This document shows positions 1-8,392 of a stretch of 64,000 nt of DNA, piece by piece. Every line of letters starts with the position of its first letter. Positions within the stretch are counted from its first letter, which is position 1. The DNA comes from Candidatus Enterococcus moelleringii. Lineage in GTDB: Bacteria > Bacillota > Bacilli > Lactobacillales > Enterococcaceae. The DNA is taken from the NCBI RefSeq assembly GCF_017377575.1, contig NZ_JAFREM010000004.1, positions 372,001 through 436,000 of the forward strand. Reading direction: 5' to 3'. The notes under the pieces are model-generated. The model was not told the DNA's origin. It worked only from the letters and a program-made list of their open reading frames with translations, and did not search any database. The translations under genes and the position numbers were made by a program.

Positions 1-867
1 TGTGGCAATGATTGATTTCTTTTCCGGCGTAATCTTATCGGTATAGGCGAAAAGCAGAATCTTGCTGATCAATTCCAAGACGGCTTTCGATTGTTTTTCC
101 GTCTTCGGCTGCTGGATATTTTTTTCTAAGAAATGGGCCGCCTCATCGATAAAGCCATAATAGATCATACACTTGCCGTAAAGGTAATTCCAGGCCACCA
201 GAAAGTTTTCTGGATTCTCCAACTGATCAATCTCACTTTTAATTTCCGTCAAGGTCCGCAGCAAATCGGCTCTAACACCACGATTCCATTGAATCATACT
301 CCGTCTTAATAGCATACAGACTCTTTCTTCCTGCTCATCGGATTTTATCAGGTCTATGTAGCGATTCGCATACTTCTCGGCTTCGTCGAATTGCTTCTTA
401 TTCAGCGCATTCATTAATAGGTAAAATAAAGCAGCTCTTCTAAGTTCACTATCCAAGCTCTCGTTCAAATAGATAGTATGTAAAAACTCCATGATTTCCT
501 TTTGCTTCTTCTTTCTAGTAAAGGTTGTTAAAGAGTGAGCAAAAATATCGCTGGCTAAGTATTGCTGAGGCGTTAGCGTTTTTTCCTTTTGAATGCGGCG
601 AATCAAAGCAATCTTGTCAAAATCTTCTTCGCTGACTATTTGCTTTATCCAAGGATAGAAGCATTCGCTGTCGACTTTTTCTACTTCAGAAAAATGAGTT
701 GGTAGATTAAAAATCTCCGACACCCAAATCTCGATTTCAATCGACGGCTTTCTTCTGCCTTTTTCAATGTTCGATAAATGAGACACGGTAATGTGCATTC
801 GTTTGGCTAAGGCATTCATTGACCAGCCGGCCATTAAGCGTTTCCATCTAATTATCCGTCCAATCAT
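1..867 (-). CDS. HTH (XRE) regulator with helical-repeat C-terminus, Rgg/PlcR-like; 3' end cut by window
   Basis: The frame is open from the ATG at 867 to the left edge (289 codons seen), so the C-terminus is missing. Residues about 5-60 form an XRE helix-turn-helix (NALAKRMHITVSHLSNIEKG). The rest is helix-rich and lacks enzymatic motifs, as in the TPR-like peptide-binding half of Rgg, PlcR and PrgX regulators. The start follows GGGAGAGGGT. Rgg-type proteins are usually about 280-300 residues, so only a short piece should be missing. The divergent peptide gene at 922 fits a peptide-sensing role, but that is inference from architecture. It could instead be an XRE regulator with an unrelated helical tail. 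Confidence 0.75.
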   Translation of the reverse strand, partial: MIGRIIRWKRLMAGWSMNALAKRMHITVSHLSNIEKGRRKPSIEIEIWVSEIFNLPTHFSEVEKVDSECFYPWIKQIVSEEDFDKIALIRRIQKEKTLTPQQYLASDIFAHSLTTFTRKKKQKEIMEFLHTIYLNESLDSELRRAALFYLLMNALNKKQFDEAEKYANRYIDLIKSDEQEERVCMLLRRSMIQWNRGVRADLLRTLTEIKSEIDQLENPENFLVAWNYLYGKCMIYYGFIDEAAHFLEKNIQQPKTEKQSKAVLELISKILLFAYTDKITPEKKSIIAT

Positions 868-921
868 ACGACCCTCTCCCTGATATATTTTTTCCTATAC
901 TTTAATTTTAGGGGAGAAAAA

Positions 922-1011
922 ATGATTTTACGAATGATATGCACTCTGCTCTTTTTACCTAATTTTAATTTTAAGCCAATTTCCACTGAAAAATCCCCTG
1001 CTAAACATTAG
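922..1011 (+). CDS. Small hydrophobic-start peptide, candidate pheromone for the adjacent regulator
   Basis: This is a 29-codon frame from ATG 922 to TAG 1009-1011. It starts MILRMICTLLFLPNF and ends with a polar tail STEKSPAKH. AGGGGAG lies 5 nt before the ATG, and a -10-like TATACT sits at 896-901 with no recognisable -35. That would suit an activator-dependent promoter. It is transcribed away from the HTH regulator, 54 bp from its start. A basic then hydrophobic start with a polar C-terminus is the shape of exported signalling peptide precursors. It could also be a chance frame; no homologue is recognised. Confidence 0.42.
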   Translation: MILRMICTLLFLPNFNFKPISTEKSPAKH

Positions 1012-1246
1012 TTATTACCGTTCATTTAAGCCACACGCTTACTATTCGTAAGGCATTTTCGCACGATTCATTGACCTTTTTATTTGATTAAATTATGATG
1101 GTCTAAACATGAATAAAATCTAACTAAGTGATTCGGTTGTTTTTGCTGCCGATGATTTGAAGATGCTAGAATTTATCACAGGATTTGGTCATACCGCAGC
1201 TTGAAGAGCTCGGTAGTGCGTTAGCAAAAAGAAAGCGGGGAGAAAA
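1012..1246. other. Intergenic region upstream of dat
   Basis: AT-rich stretch between the small peptide gene and dat. It holds the ribosome site of dat (AGCGGGGAG before 1247). A short open stretch at about 1120-1204 reads like a coding tail (ADDLKMLEFITGFGHTAA, then stop) but has no convincing start. I see no terminator or RNA structure. Confidence 0.3.
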
Positions 1247-2104
1247 ATGAAGGTTATTTTGAATGGTCAATTGGTGGATCGCAATGAAGCAAAGGTAGAT
1301 ATCGAAGACCGCGGGTATCAATTTGGTGATGGGATTTACGAAGGATTTCGCGTTTACCACCGTAAAATATTTACCCTTGATGAGCACCTTCAGCGGCTAT
1401 TTCGCAGTGCAGAACTAATTGATATGACGATTCCTTATACGCAGGAAGAACTGGCAACCCAGCTGTATGACCTGATCGAAGCCAATCAATTGGATAGCGG
1501 CATGCTTTATTTGCAGATTTCTCGTGGTACACAGCCACCGCGCAATCATGTGTATTTGTCGGAAACCAAAGCAGTGATGATGGCGACTACCTTGGTGGGA
1601 CCTCGTGATCCGGCGACTTTTGAAAAAGGCATCACCGCTGTCACAGCAGTCGATGATCGCTGGCTGCATTGCGATATCAAGAGCTTGAATTTGCTGGGCA
1701 ACATCATGGCGAAAAATCAGGCAGCAAAAGTTGGTGCTGACGAAGCGATTTTGTATCGGGATGAAGATCACGTGACAGAGTGCTCCCACTCCAATGTGTC
1801 GATTGTAAAAGATGGCGTTCTCATTACTCATCCGGCAGACAACTTGATCCTAAACGGGATTACCCGACAAACCATTTTGAAGCTGGCAAGAGAAAATGAC
1901 ATTCCGGTAGAAGAACGGGTTTTCACCGTTGAAGAATTGAAAAATGCCGATGAAGTGATTGTTTCCAGTATTATGGCAGAAGTTACTCCGGTTACCGCCA
2001 TTGATGGAAAAACGATTGGCGATGGCAAACGTGGTCCTATTTCGGCTAAGCTGGAGGAATACTTCACAGCTGAAATCGAAAAGAATTGCGGTATAACACT
2101 ATAA
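1247..2104 (+). CDS. dat: D-amino-acid transaminase
   Basis: A 285-residue fold-type IV PLP aminotransferase that interconverts D-alanine and 2-oxoglutarate with pyruvate and D-glutamate, supplying D-Glu or D-Ala for peptidoglycan. The length matches Bacillus D-amino-acid transaminases (about 283). Visible family features are the N-terminal YQFGDGIYEGFRVY segment, the PLP-lysine region HCDIKSLNLLGN (the Lys near residue 146), ECSHSNVSIV, and the C-terminal GDGKRGPIS. The start is set by AGCGGGGAG upstream. It is a single-gene unit ended by the hairpin at 2111-2150. The branched-chain aminotransferase family is related, but the length and the KSLNLL context favour dat. Confidence 0.93.
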   Translation: MKVILNGQLVDRNEAKVDIEDRGYQFGDGIYEGFRVYHRKIFTLDEHLQRLFRSAELIDMTIPYTQEELATQLYDLIEANQLDSGMLYLQISRGTQPPRNHVYLSETKAVMMATTLVGPRDPATFEKGITAVTAVDDRWLHCDIKSLNLLGNIMAKNQAAKVGADEAILYRDEDHVTECSHSNVSIVKDGVLITHPADNLILNGITRQTILKLARENDIPVEERVFTVEELKNADEVIVSSIMAEVTPVTAIDGKTIGDGKRGPISAKLEEYFTAEIEKNCGITL

Positions 2105-2110
2105 AAAATT

Positions 2111-2150
2111 GTTCACTCAGCCGCTGATTTGGCCGAGTGAACTTTTTTTA
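2111..2150. terminator. Intrinsic terminator, probably bidirectional
   Basis: GTTCACTCAGCC pairs with GGCCGAGTGAAC (one wobble) around an 8-nt loop, followed by a T run on the + strand and by A residues that serve the minus-strand lcp gene. Confidence 0.85.
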
Positions 2151-3044
2151 TTTTAGAAACTCATGAATAGCGGTTTGGTTAGGTTCCAACTCCAGCTCCA
2201 AGACGCTGCCAGAAGGAGTATCATCGTTGTAATCCCAGCTGCCTGCTACTGGGATCGATAAAGTTTTAATTGGTTTTTGATCTCCTTTGATAAAATCCAT
2301 TCCACAAGCGATTAGGACTTTGTTGGGTAAATTTGTTTCGATGCTGCCTAGCAGTTTGCCGATGGTTTTAGGCAATTTAACTAAGGTGGTTACCTCTTTG
2401 GCCTGCTGGCTCAAGGCTTCTACCACCTGCTGCTGGCGTTTGATCCGGCCAAAATCGCCTTCACCGTCTCCACGATAGCGGGCATATTGCAGCAAGGTGT
2501 TGCCGTCCATTTGCTGCTTACCGGTCTGAATTTCCACACCGTCTAACTCGAAGGACTCCTGGGCGTCGATGGTTACACCTTTGGGGAAAAGTTCATTGAT
2601 ACAATCGACAAAATTGTCGAAGGTCATACTAAGATAGTAAGGCGGCTCTACCTCTAGATTGTTCTTCAAAGTCTGCTGCAACAGCGGAATGCCGCCGTAA
2701 AAATAAGCGGCGTTGATTTTGTCCAGATCATAGCCGGGAATATCCACGTAGGAGTCCCGCATGATGGAAATCAGCTTAGGCTGTTTAGTTTCCCGATTGT
2801 ATTGACCAATCATTAAGCTGTCCGATCGACCACTTTCTTCATCCGGCCGGGCATCTGAGCCGACTAGCACGACATTGATCACCTCTGGTACACCTTCAGG
2901 TACTGGCAAAGCTGACGAATTTTTAGTCTGATTGGTTTGCGGCTTTTCAGCTGAAAAACCGTTGAGGAACTCAAAGGAAGTAAAGCCTATTGCGGCCACT
3001 ATTAAGGTCAAAACTAGAATTACCGCTGTCTGTCGTTTATTCAT
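2148..3044 (-). CDS. LytR-CpsA-Psr (LCP) family cell wall protein
   Basis: 298 residues. A short cytoplasmic end is followed by one membrane anchor (about residues 8-26) and an extracellular LCP domain. Family motifs visible are VVLVGSDARPDEESGRSDSLMIG with the Asp/Arg residues that bind polyprenyl pyrophosphate, ISIMRDSYVDIPGYDLDKINAAYFYGG, and LLQYARYRGDGEGDFGRIKRQQQV. LCP enzymes transfer teichoic acid or polysaccharide chains from lipid carriers to peptidoglycan. RBS AGAAAGGAAAC precedes the ATG. It lies downstream of the rodA-like and ftsW-like genes on the same strand, 83 bp after rodA, so it may share their transcript. Confidence 0.9.
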   Translation of the reverse strand: MNKRQTAVILVLTLIVAAIGFTSFEFLNGFSAEKPQTNQTKNSSALPVPEGVPEVINVVLVGSDARPDEESGRSDSLMIGQYNRETKQPKLISIMRDSYVDIPGYDLDKINAAYFYGGIPLLQQTLKNNLEVEPPYYLSMTFDNFVDCINELFPKGVTIDAQESFELDGVEIQTGKQQMDGNTLLQYARYRGDGEGDFGRIKRQQQVVEALSQQAKEVTTLVKLPKTIGKLLGSIETNLPNKVLIACGMDFIKGDQKPIKTLSIPVAGSWDYNDDTPSGSVLELELEPNQTAIHEFLK

Positions 3045-3127
3045 TTTTTGTTTCCTTTCTATTGAAGGGAAACTCTCGCTTGAAAATTCGCAAGCTGTTG
3101 GTTATGATAATTCAAGCTGAGAGTTTC

Positions 3128-4312
3128 TCAGTTTATACGTTTTATTTTCGGGTCGAATGAGCTGCAACTCTTCGGCCCGCTTTTTTCCATGCCTAAAACA
3201 ATTCCTAATCCAAAACATCCGGTAATCAACGAGGTCCCGCCTTGACTCAAAAATGGTAACGGGATTCCGGTTAATGGCAGCAGCCCAATCGCAGCCCCCA
3301 CATTTTCCACCGTTTGAAACAACAGCGAAAAAACTAATCCTACTGAAAAATAAAGATAAGCCCGTTTGTTGGTCTGCATGCCGGTTCGGAGCATTTGGTA
3401 GAACAGGTAAAAATATAAAAACAAGACGCTGGCACTGCCGACAAAACCAAATGTTTCGGCAATGACGGTAAAGATCATGTCAGATTCCCGTACGGGTACA
3501 TAGACCCAAGCTGCCTCCCCGGCTTTTCCGGCAAATCCGCCAGTGGCGACTGCCAGCATGCTGCGAACCTGTTGAAAGGAAATAGAGTCTTGATACTTCA
3601 GTGGATCTACCCAGGCTTCCACCCGATTTAGCTGATACTCCTTGAAATGCAGTGCCTTCAGGATCTCTCTGCCCCATTCCGTGAACACGAAAAGAAGTAA
3701 ACAACCGCCCAACACGGCCAACAGTCCGGCTAGACTAATTAAAATTCGTTTGTCCACCCCCGAAACAATAAACAGTGCTAGCATAATACAAATAAAAACT
3801 AGACTTGTCCCAAAATCCCGCTGCATGAACATTAAAAGGAATGTTGGCAGAGCGATTAAAAAGCTCTTCAACATGTAGCGCCCATCTGATTGCCAGGTTC
3901 GTATCGGGGTTCGTTGTTCATAATTGATGGTGATGTACACCAGCATCAGAATAAAGGCGATCTTCATCATTTCCGACGGCTGTAAAGTCAGTGGTCCGAT
4001 GCGCAGCCAGCGTTTGGTTCCTGTTAGTTCAAACATGGCCGCGTCGTAGTACCAATGCAACAGTAGCATGACTCCCAACGAAAGCCCGTACCATAACGGT
4101 GAAAATTTCATCAAAAAGGCAAAAGAGAAGTGGCGGGCTGCCAACAAAGCGCCGAAAGCTAACGCGCAAAAAAACAATTGCTTAATGACGATAGGCCGTA
4201 CAAAATTGCCATCCAGCACTGCCGCCTGATACTGGACCCAGACACTCACCAGCAGCAATAAAAAGATCGGCAGCAGCAGCGCCTCATTCCAAGTTTTGCG
4301 CTTTTCCAGCAT
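3128..4312 (-). CDS. rodA: SEDS peptidoglycan glycosyltransferase, RodA type
   Basis: 394 residues with about ten membrane segments. SEDS proteins polymerise lipid II with a partner class B PBP. Seen here are RWLRIGPLTLQPSEMMKI, MQRDFGTSLVF, the loop PVRESDMIFTVIAETFGFVG (the Asp is the expected catalytic residue) and GIPLPFLSQGGTS. These fit RodA better than FtsW. The start is taken at the ATG 4312 because AAAGGAGG lies just upstream; an ATG 18 nt further up would contain this ribosome site. The gene overlaps the end of the ftsW-like gene by 29 nt, implying translational coupling. Confidence 0.88.
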   Translation of the reverse strand: MLEKRKTWNEALLLPIFLLLLVSVWVQYQAAVLDGNFVRPIVIKQLFFCALAFGALLAARHFSFAFLMKFSPLWYGLSLGVMLLLHWYYDAAMFELTGTKRWLRIGPLTLQPSEMMKIAFILMLVYITINYEQRTPIRTWQSDGRYMLKSFLIALPTFLLMFMQRDFGTSLVFICIMLALFIVSGVDKRILISLAGLLAVLGGCLLLFVFTEWGREILKALHFKEYQLNRVEAWVDPLKYQDSISFQQVRSMLAVATGGFAGKAGEAAWVYVPVRESDMIFTVIAETFGFVGSASVLFLYFYLFYQMLRTGMQTNKRAYLYFSVGLVFSLLFQTVENVGAAIGLLPLTGIPLPFLSQGGTSLITGCFGLGIVLGMEKSGPKSCSSFDPKIKRIN

Positions 4313-5447
4313 GGATCTGCCTCCTTTCATTAGCCGAAATATTCAGGGCAACACCGATACAAAAGGAAAGAATCAAGTAACTGGTTCCCCCATAACTAAT
4401 AAAAGGCAAAGGAATCCCCGTCATGGGAATCAATCCGATGGTGCTGGCCACATTGATACTGGTTTGCACCAGCAGCAGTGTACCAATTCCTAGTAAAATC
4501 AAGGCGGCCTGATGATTTCTACAGCGAGTACTTAACTGGAACAAACGCAGGCAAATCAGAAACAGCAGAAATAAAATCCCAATCGCGGCAATCAGCCCCA
4601 ATTCTTCCACAATAATCGAAAAGATAAAATCCGTTTCCGCTTCAGGCAAGTAGCCGTTTTTAGTAATACTGTTGCCAATCCCTCGCCCGAAGAATCCTCC
4701 GTTGTACATTGCATAATAGGAATTACTCATCTGATAGCCAACCCCATTGAAGTCCGCAAAGGGATTGCCGGCGATGGCGATCCGTTCATACACATGCTGA
4801 AAAAGATGGGGCAATAAATGAAATTTACCTAACAGCAGCACAACTCCAGAAGTAACAATCATTAGAAAGAATGCCGCGACCCCTAGAAGCAAACCCATAT
4901 CCACTGAAATTGCCGAAGACCAGAACAACACGCCGGCAATGATCAAAATCAAAATGGCGCCCGCCACCTTAGGTTGAATCAGAATCAACGTCATCAAAAG
5001 CAGCGTGACCACAATCGGTGCCCGCAGTTCCTTTTTTGTCTCCAGCGGGTGGCGAAAATAGTAGCTGAGATAAAAAATCAAGGCGACATTTGCCAACTCC
5101 GAAGGTTGAAACTGAATCCCAAAAATGGAAATCCAACGCTGGGCCCCGTTGACCGTGACCCCAAACAGATGAATCTTCACCATTAAAAGCAGTAGCGCCG
5201 AACAGCCCAGCATGACCTGAGCCATTGGCAGTTTTAAAAAATGCGGCAATTTGACGGAAAACGTTAAGGCTAATCCTACCCAGCTTATTCCCATAAAGAT
5301 CAGCTGCCGGTAAAATAAGCTGCGGGGATTCTCGCCGGTCATCATCAAACGGTAAGAACTGGCGCTGAAAACCTCTAAAAGACCGATTGTGCTCAGGACA
5401 GCATAAGGTCCTAAAATCCACCAATCGATCTTTTTAATTTGCTGCAT
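4284..5447 (-). CDS. ftsW: SEDS peptidoglycan glycosyltransferase, FtsW type
   Basis: 387 residues, polytopic. It polymerises septal peptidoglycan with a class B PBP in the divisome. Motifs are QRWISIFGIQFQPSELANVALIFYLSYY, the loop EAETDFIFSIIVEELGL (conserved catalytic Asp) and GIPLPFISYGGTSYL. The usual QPDxGT motif reads QPKVAGA here, so the acidic residue of that loop is replaced. RBS GGAGGTGA precedes the ATG. It is the first gene of an apparent ftsW-rodA-lcp unit. The FtsW/RodA split of the two neighbours rests on motif flavour only. Confidence 0.85.
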   Translation of the reverse strand: MQQIKKIDWWILGPYAVLSTIGLLEVFSASSYRLMMTGENPRSLFYRQLIFMGISWVGLALTFSVKLPHFLKLPMAQVMLGCSALLLLMVKIHLFGVTVNGAQRWISIFGIQFQPSELANVALIFYLSYYFRHPLETKKELRAPIVVTLLLMTLILIQPKVAGAILILIIAGVLFWSSAISVDMGLLLGVAAFFLMIVTSGVVLLLGKFHLLPHLFQHVYERIAIAGNPFADFNGVGYQMSNSYYAMYNGGFFGRGIGNSITKNGYLPEAETDFIFSIIVEELGLIAAIGILFLLFLICLRLFQLSTRCRNHQAALILLGIGTLLLVQTSINVASTIGLIPMTGIPLPFISYGGTSYLILSFCIGVALNISANERRQIHAGKAQNLE

Positions 5448-6160
5448 CGTTTCACCTCCATTAACAACTGTCAGGTGAACATGAGCGGGTATTTATACTT
5501 TTTAGAATCCATACAAAAAGGTCAGAAACCTTTTCGAACAAGAATTCTGACCAAGCGTCATCTCATCGTCCGAGTTTTAGCACTATACAACGTAAAGATT
5601 TGCATCTTAGCTATTTGGAAAAAGCCTTAATCCGACAATTCCTGTTTTACCCATTGGCATCTTTCGATGTTTCTGAGCAATAGCTTGTGTTTGTATAGGA
5701 GCCTCACCTAACAAGGTTGTTGCTATTTTATTTTTACGACCCAATCTTACTCTTTGGGATAGACTACTTGCAACCAAAAACCGAAAATCCCAGCTGAATT
5801 TACTCTTTCTTAATAACAGTAAAGAAAGAGTAAAATAGTTCTTTAGAAATTCAGCATATCAGAGTATGCCGCTTAAATAGTTTAGCAAACAGAAAAGTTT
5901 AGTTGACTTCCATCTTACGATTCCCGATTTACCTATTAGGTAAATACGTTGATATATCAATGAAAAACAGCTATATCAATGCTGTTACAACGCTTTTCTA
6001 GTAATCGGAATCCCCAAAGGATATTTTCACTACCCAGCCTTCCTTTTGAACCTAATATATTTCATTATCAATCTTCCAACTGATAATAAATAACAATAAG
6101 CGACAAAACAATACTCTTTCTGCCAGATTTTCCAGCCTAACTTATTGTGCTACACTAGAT
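5448..6160. other. Gene-poor, palindrome-rich intergenic region
   Basis: No convincing protein gene is present. It holds GGTCAGAA/TTCTGACC (5520-5527 with 5545-5552), which on the minus strand is followed by a T run and could end a short transcript ahead of ftsW. It also holds a 13-bp inverted repeat TTTACTCTTTCTT (5800-5812) with AAGAAAGAGTAAA (5823-5835), ATTTACCT/AGGTAAAT (5927-5945), and the perfect palindrome TTGATATATCAA (5949-5960). An extended -10 (TGCTACACT, 6148-6156) drives the small RNA candidate that follows. Confidence 0.5.
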
Positions 6161-6162
6161 GC

Positions 6163-6290
6163 AAAATAAAAGCTCGTGAGGTATGGCGGCGTGTTAACGG
6201 AAGAAAAGACGGATGAGACTGGAGAAAGGGTACTAATCTATTGGATACAGCTGAAAAGGCCGAAGGAGTAAAACGTCCTTCGACCTTTTT
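6163..6290 (+). ncRNA. Candidate small RNA of about 125 nt
   Basis: An extended -10 promoter element TGCTACACT (6148-6156) and a clear intrinsic terminator (AAGGCCGAAGGA paired with TCCTTCGACCTT, then a T run, 6256-6290) bracket a stretch with no open frame of note. Downstream on this strand there is no gene, only the convergent 3' end of the J-like gene, so the transcript is not a leader. Parts (GAGGTATGG, CTGGAGAAAGGG, GCTGAAAAGGCCGAAGGAG) faintly recall lysine-riboswitch segments, but the conserved core cannot be completed. Expression is inferred only. Confidence 0.4.
6256..6290 (+). terminator. Intrinsic terminator of the small RNA candidate
   Basis: A 12-bp stem with one mismatch, AAGGCCGAAGGA / TCCTTCGACCTT, and a T-rich tail. 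On the minus strand the tail also overlaps the stop of the J-like gene. Confidence 0.8.
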
Positions 6291-8392
6291 TAGTTGAATG
6301 GGTTCTTTTCTGGTTCACATTCGGCAACAATCCTTTCGGCGGTAGAGTTATTCATCTCTTCCCAGTCGCCTCGATAAATATGAGCGATCCGGCCGCCTTG
6401 ATCACAGGCGAGGATCAGCGAGGCACGTCCCAAGTTATCATTGACTACGAAATAGGGTTCATCTAGGTACCAGCTCAGCTGCCAAGTACCTTCTAAGTAG
6501 TTTTCATCCGGCCCATCCGCTTGTTTCGCTTGCAGCAACGCCATAACTTCATCAGTCACATAGCGGGAATTTTCAGCCAAAACAGCAGGCCGATCATCAC
6601 TTGGCAGATACTCTGCAACAAAAAAGCTGATGGAAGTAGCCGGCCGAACCTCAATATCGGACAATAAAGCGTCATAAGCTGCCGCCTCCATCTCATGCCA
6701 GCCGGGTCCTAGTACGTCGATAATCTTTCCGTCATCATCCTCCTTGATAACCATCAGCGGCTCACTATTGTAATAAATAGCCTGACAGTACCCATGATCG
6801 ACAGTGGAGTCGAAATCAAAACGAAAATTATGGCGCATCGCATCGGGATAGGTCGCCGGATCATTTAAATGCTGCTGCAGCAAGGCAACTGCCTCCCCGG
6901 TTGCATACTCATCAATCAAGGTTTGCCGAGCGCCGGGATCCTCAGTATATAAATAGTAATAAGCAAACCGCTTAACAGCATCGGCATCGTCACTAATCAG
7001 ACTTTCCATGGAAAAATATTTCTTCATACTTTTCTGATAATTATCTTGGTAGGTTCGATTTTCTGAAATGTTTGGAACCGTCGGCGGCAATTCTGGTCGC
7101 CGCTGACTAAAGTTACTAACCTTTACGATAAACATGACCAGAGCTGCTGCAATATACAGATAACGGTACCATTTAAACTGCTTCTTTTTAGCCTCGGGCT
7201 GCCGGATTTCCTGGAACTGCCTTTCCTGTTGCTGCCTTTCCGGCGGCTGACCGTGTTGTCTTCGATGAAAGGCCCTGATCTGCTGGTAACTGCTTTTCTC
7301 TTCAGTAGACAAATAGCGGCTGGCCTGGTTCCAGTAACGGTCTAAGGTCAACGACTGATAATAAGAAACCTGCTCCCAATAAGCGAAGGCCTGTGGATAA
7401 TATTCCAGCCGGTAATAAAGCATCCCCAGCAAATACGCTTGCCAAGCTGGAAAGACTAAATAATTTTTTGTTGCTAATTGCTTCTTCTGGAAGTCGGACA
7501 TCGTCCCCTTTTGCCAAACCTCCCGATAGATCAACAGAAAGGTTGCCAGCTGCTTATTGCCATAGCGCATCTTCATAGCAGCTTCGACTTTTTTATTAAA
7601 GGCTGCAAATACTTCCGGCTCAGTCAAATCGCCCCGGGCTTTGATCAGGATTTGCTGGGCCTGCAAAAGCGCAAAATCACCGTCATTGGTCACTAGGGCC
7701 AGCATTTTTTTAGCTAAGGATTTTAACCGGACTTCTTCATGCTCTTCTGAATTCAAGTAAGTATAATATTTATAGCGGTACAAGAAGTAATTTTTCCGCT
7801 CCTCTTCCGGCAGCTCCGGCCAAAGCGCAAAAGAAAAAGCCGGCGCGTTTAAAATTTGTTCCCGCTGATATAAAAATTGCGGTAAAGCCATTGGTTGTCC
7901 CAACGCATCACTTTCCAGCTCCAGCAATTGGAAGCTTTGCAGCAGTCGCTCAATGATCGGCTTGGCTAAATACATGAAATTTTCCACCAGCACCTGTTGA
8001 ATGATGCGGGAGTTCTGCATAAATTCCTGAATCGACCACTCTCGGTTATCCGTCAGCAAGGCTTTCCAGGCGGCTTCATCTTCAAAAAAGCTCATGGTGT
8101 CCAACAGCTGATAGACTTGTTCCCTAAAAGAAGGCGCTGATTCTTCCACTTCCGGCTCCGAGATTTCCGGAATTTCCGGCACTTTTTCAACGATTGTCTC
8201 TTCGTCTCTTACCACGAAAACCGGCTCTGTACGCTTCGCATAGCGGACTGCCGCATCAAAGGCTTCCTTTAATTGCTGGAATTCTGCCGGCTGTTCATCA
8301 GGAATCAGCTGCTTGAGTTTGACGGCATAGGCTTTTTTGATGACCTTGAGCTCTTTAGTCGGTTCAATTTCTAAAATGTCCCAAAAGCTCAT
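6290..8392 (-). CDS. Membrane-anchored J-domain-like protein, partner of the adjacent Hsp70
   Basis: 700 residues. Residues 1-60 resemble a J domain (FWDILEIEPTKELKVIKKAYAVKLKQLIPDEQPAEF), but the HPD tripeptide reads IPD. A long helix-rich region (about 90-400) is followed by a Gln/Arg-rich linker, a single membrane segment near 412-430 and a roughly 270-residue C-terminal part, probably outside the cell, containing two similar halves ending around PAVLAENSRYV and LEGTWQLSWYL. The ATG at 8392 overlaps the Hsp70 stop as ATGA and follows GGAGAAAGGG. The pairing resembles DjlC with HscC in Escherichia coli. Substrate unknown. Confidence 0.7.
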   Translation of the reverse strand: MSFWDILEIEPTKELKVIKKAYAVKLKQLIPDEQPAEFQQLKEAFDAAVRYAKRTEPVFVVRDEETIVEKVPEIPEISEPEVEESAPSFREQVYQLLDTMSFFEDEAAWKALLTDNREWSIQEFMQNSRIIQQVLVENFMYLAKPIIERLLQSFQLLELESDALGQPMALPQFLYQREQILNAPAFSFALWPELPEEERKNYFLYRYKYYTYLNSEEHEEVRLKSLAKKMLALVTNDGDFALLQAQQILIKARGDLTEPEVFAAFNKKVEAAMKMRYGNKQLATFLLIYREVWQKGTMSDFQKKQLATKNYLVFPAWQAYLLGMLYYRLEYYPQAFAYWEQVSYYQSLTLDRYWNQASRYLSTEEKSSYQQIRAFHRRQHGQPPERQQQERQFQEIRQPEAKKKQFKWYRYLYIAAALVMFIVKVSNFSQRRPELPPTVPNISENRTYQDNYQKSMKKYFSMESLISDDADAVKRFAYYYLYTEDPGARQTLIDEYATGEAVALLQQHLNDPATYPDAMRHNFRFDFDSTVDHGYCQAIYYNSEPLMVIKEDDDGKIIDVLGPGWHEMEAAAYDALLSDIEVRPATSISFFVAEYLPSDDRPAVLAENSRYVTDEVMALLQAKQADGPDENYLEGTWQLSWYLDEPYFVVNDNLGRASLILACDQGGRIAHIYRGDWEEMNNSTAERIVAECEPEKNPFN

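Noticed and set aside
5439-5630. 63-residue + strand frame over the ftsW start
   Set aside because: It overlaps the ftsW ribosome site antisense, has no ribosome site, and shows no protein-like features.
5448-6290. RNase P RNA, tmRNA or 6S RNA in the long gap
   Set aside because: None of the conserved core sequences (GAGGAAAGTCC, the tmRNA GGATTCGACAGG end, or a long bulged 6S duplex) could be found on either strand.
6163-6290. Lysine or glycine riboswitch
   Set aside because: A few short segments are similar, but the conserved core is incomplete and no gene follows on that strand.
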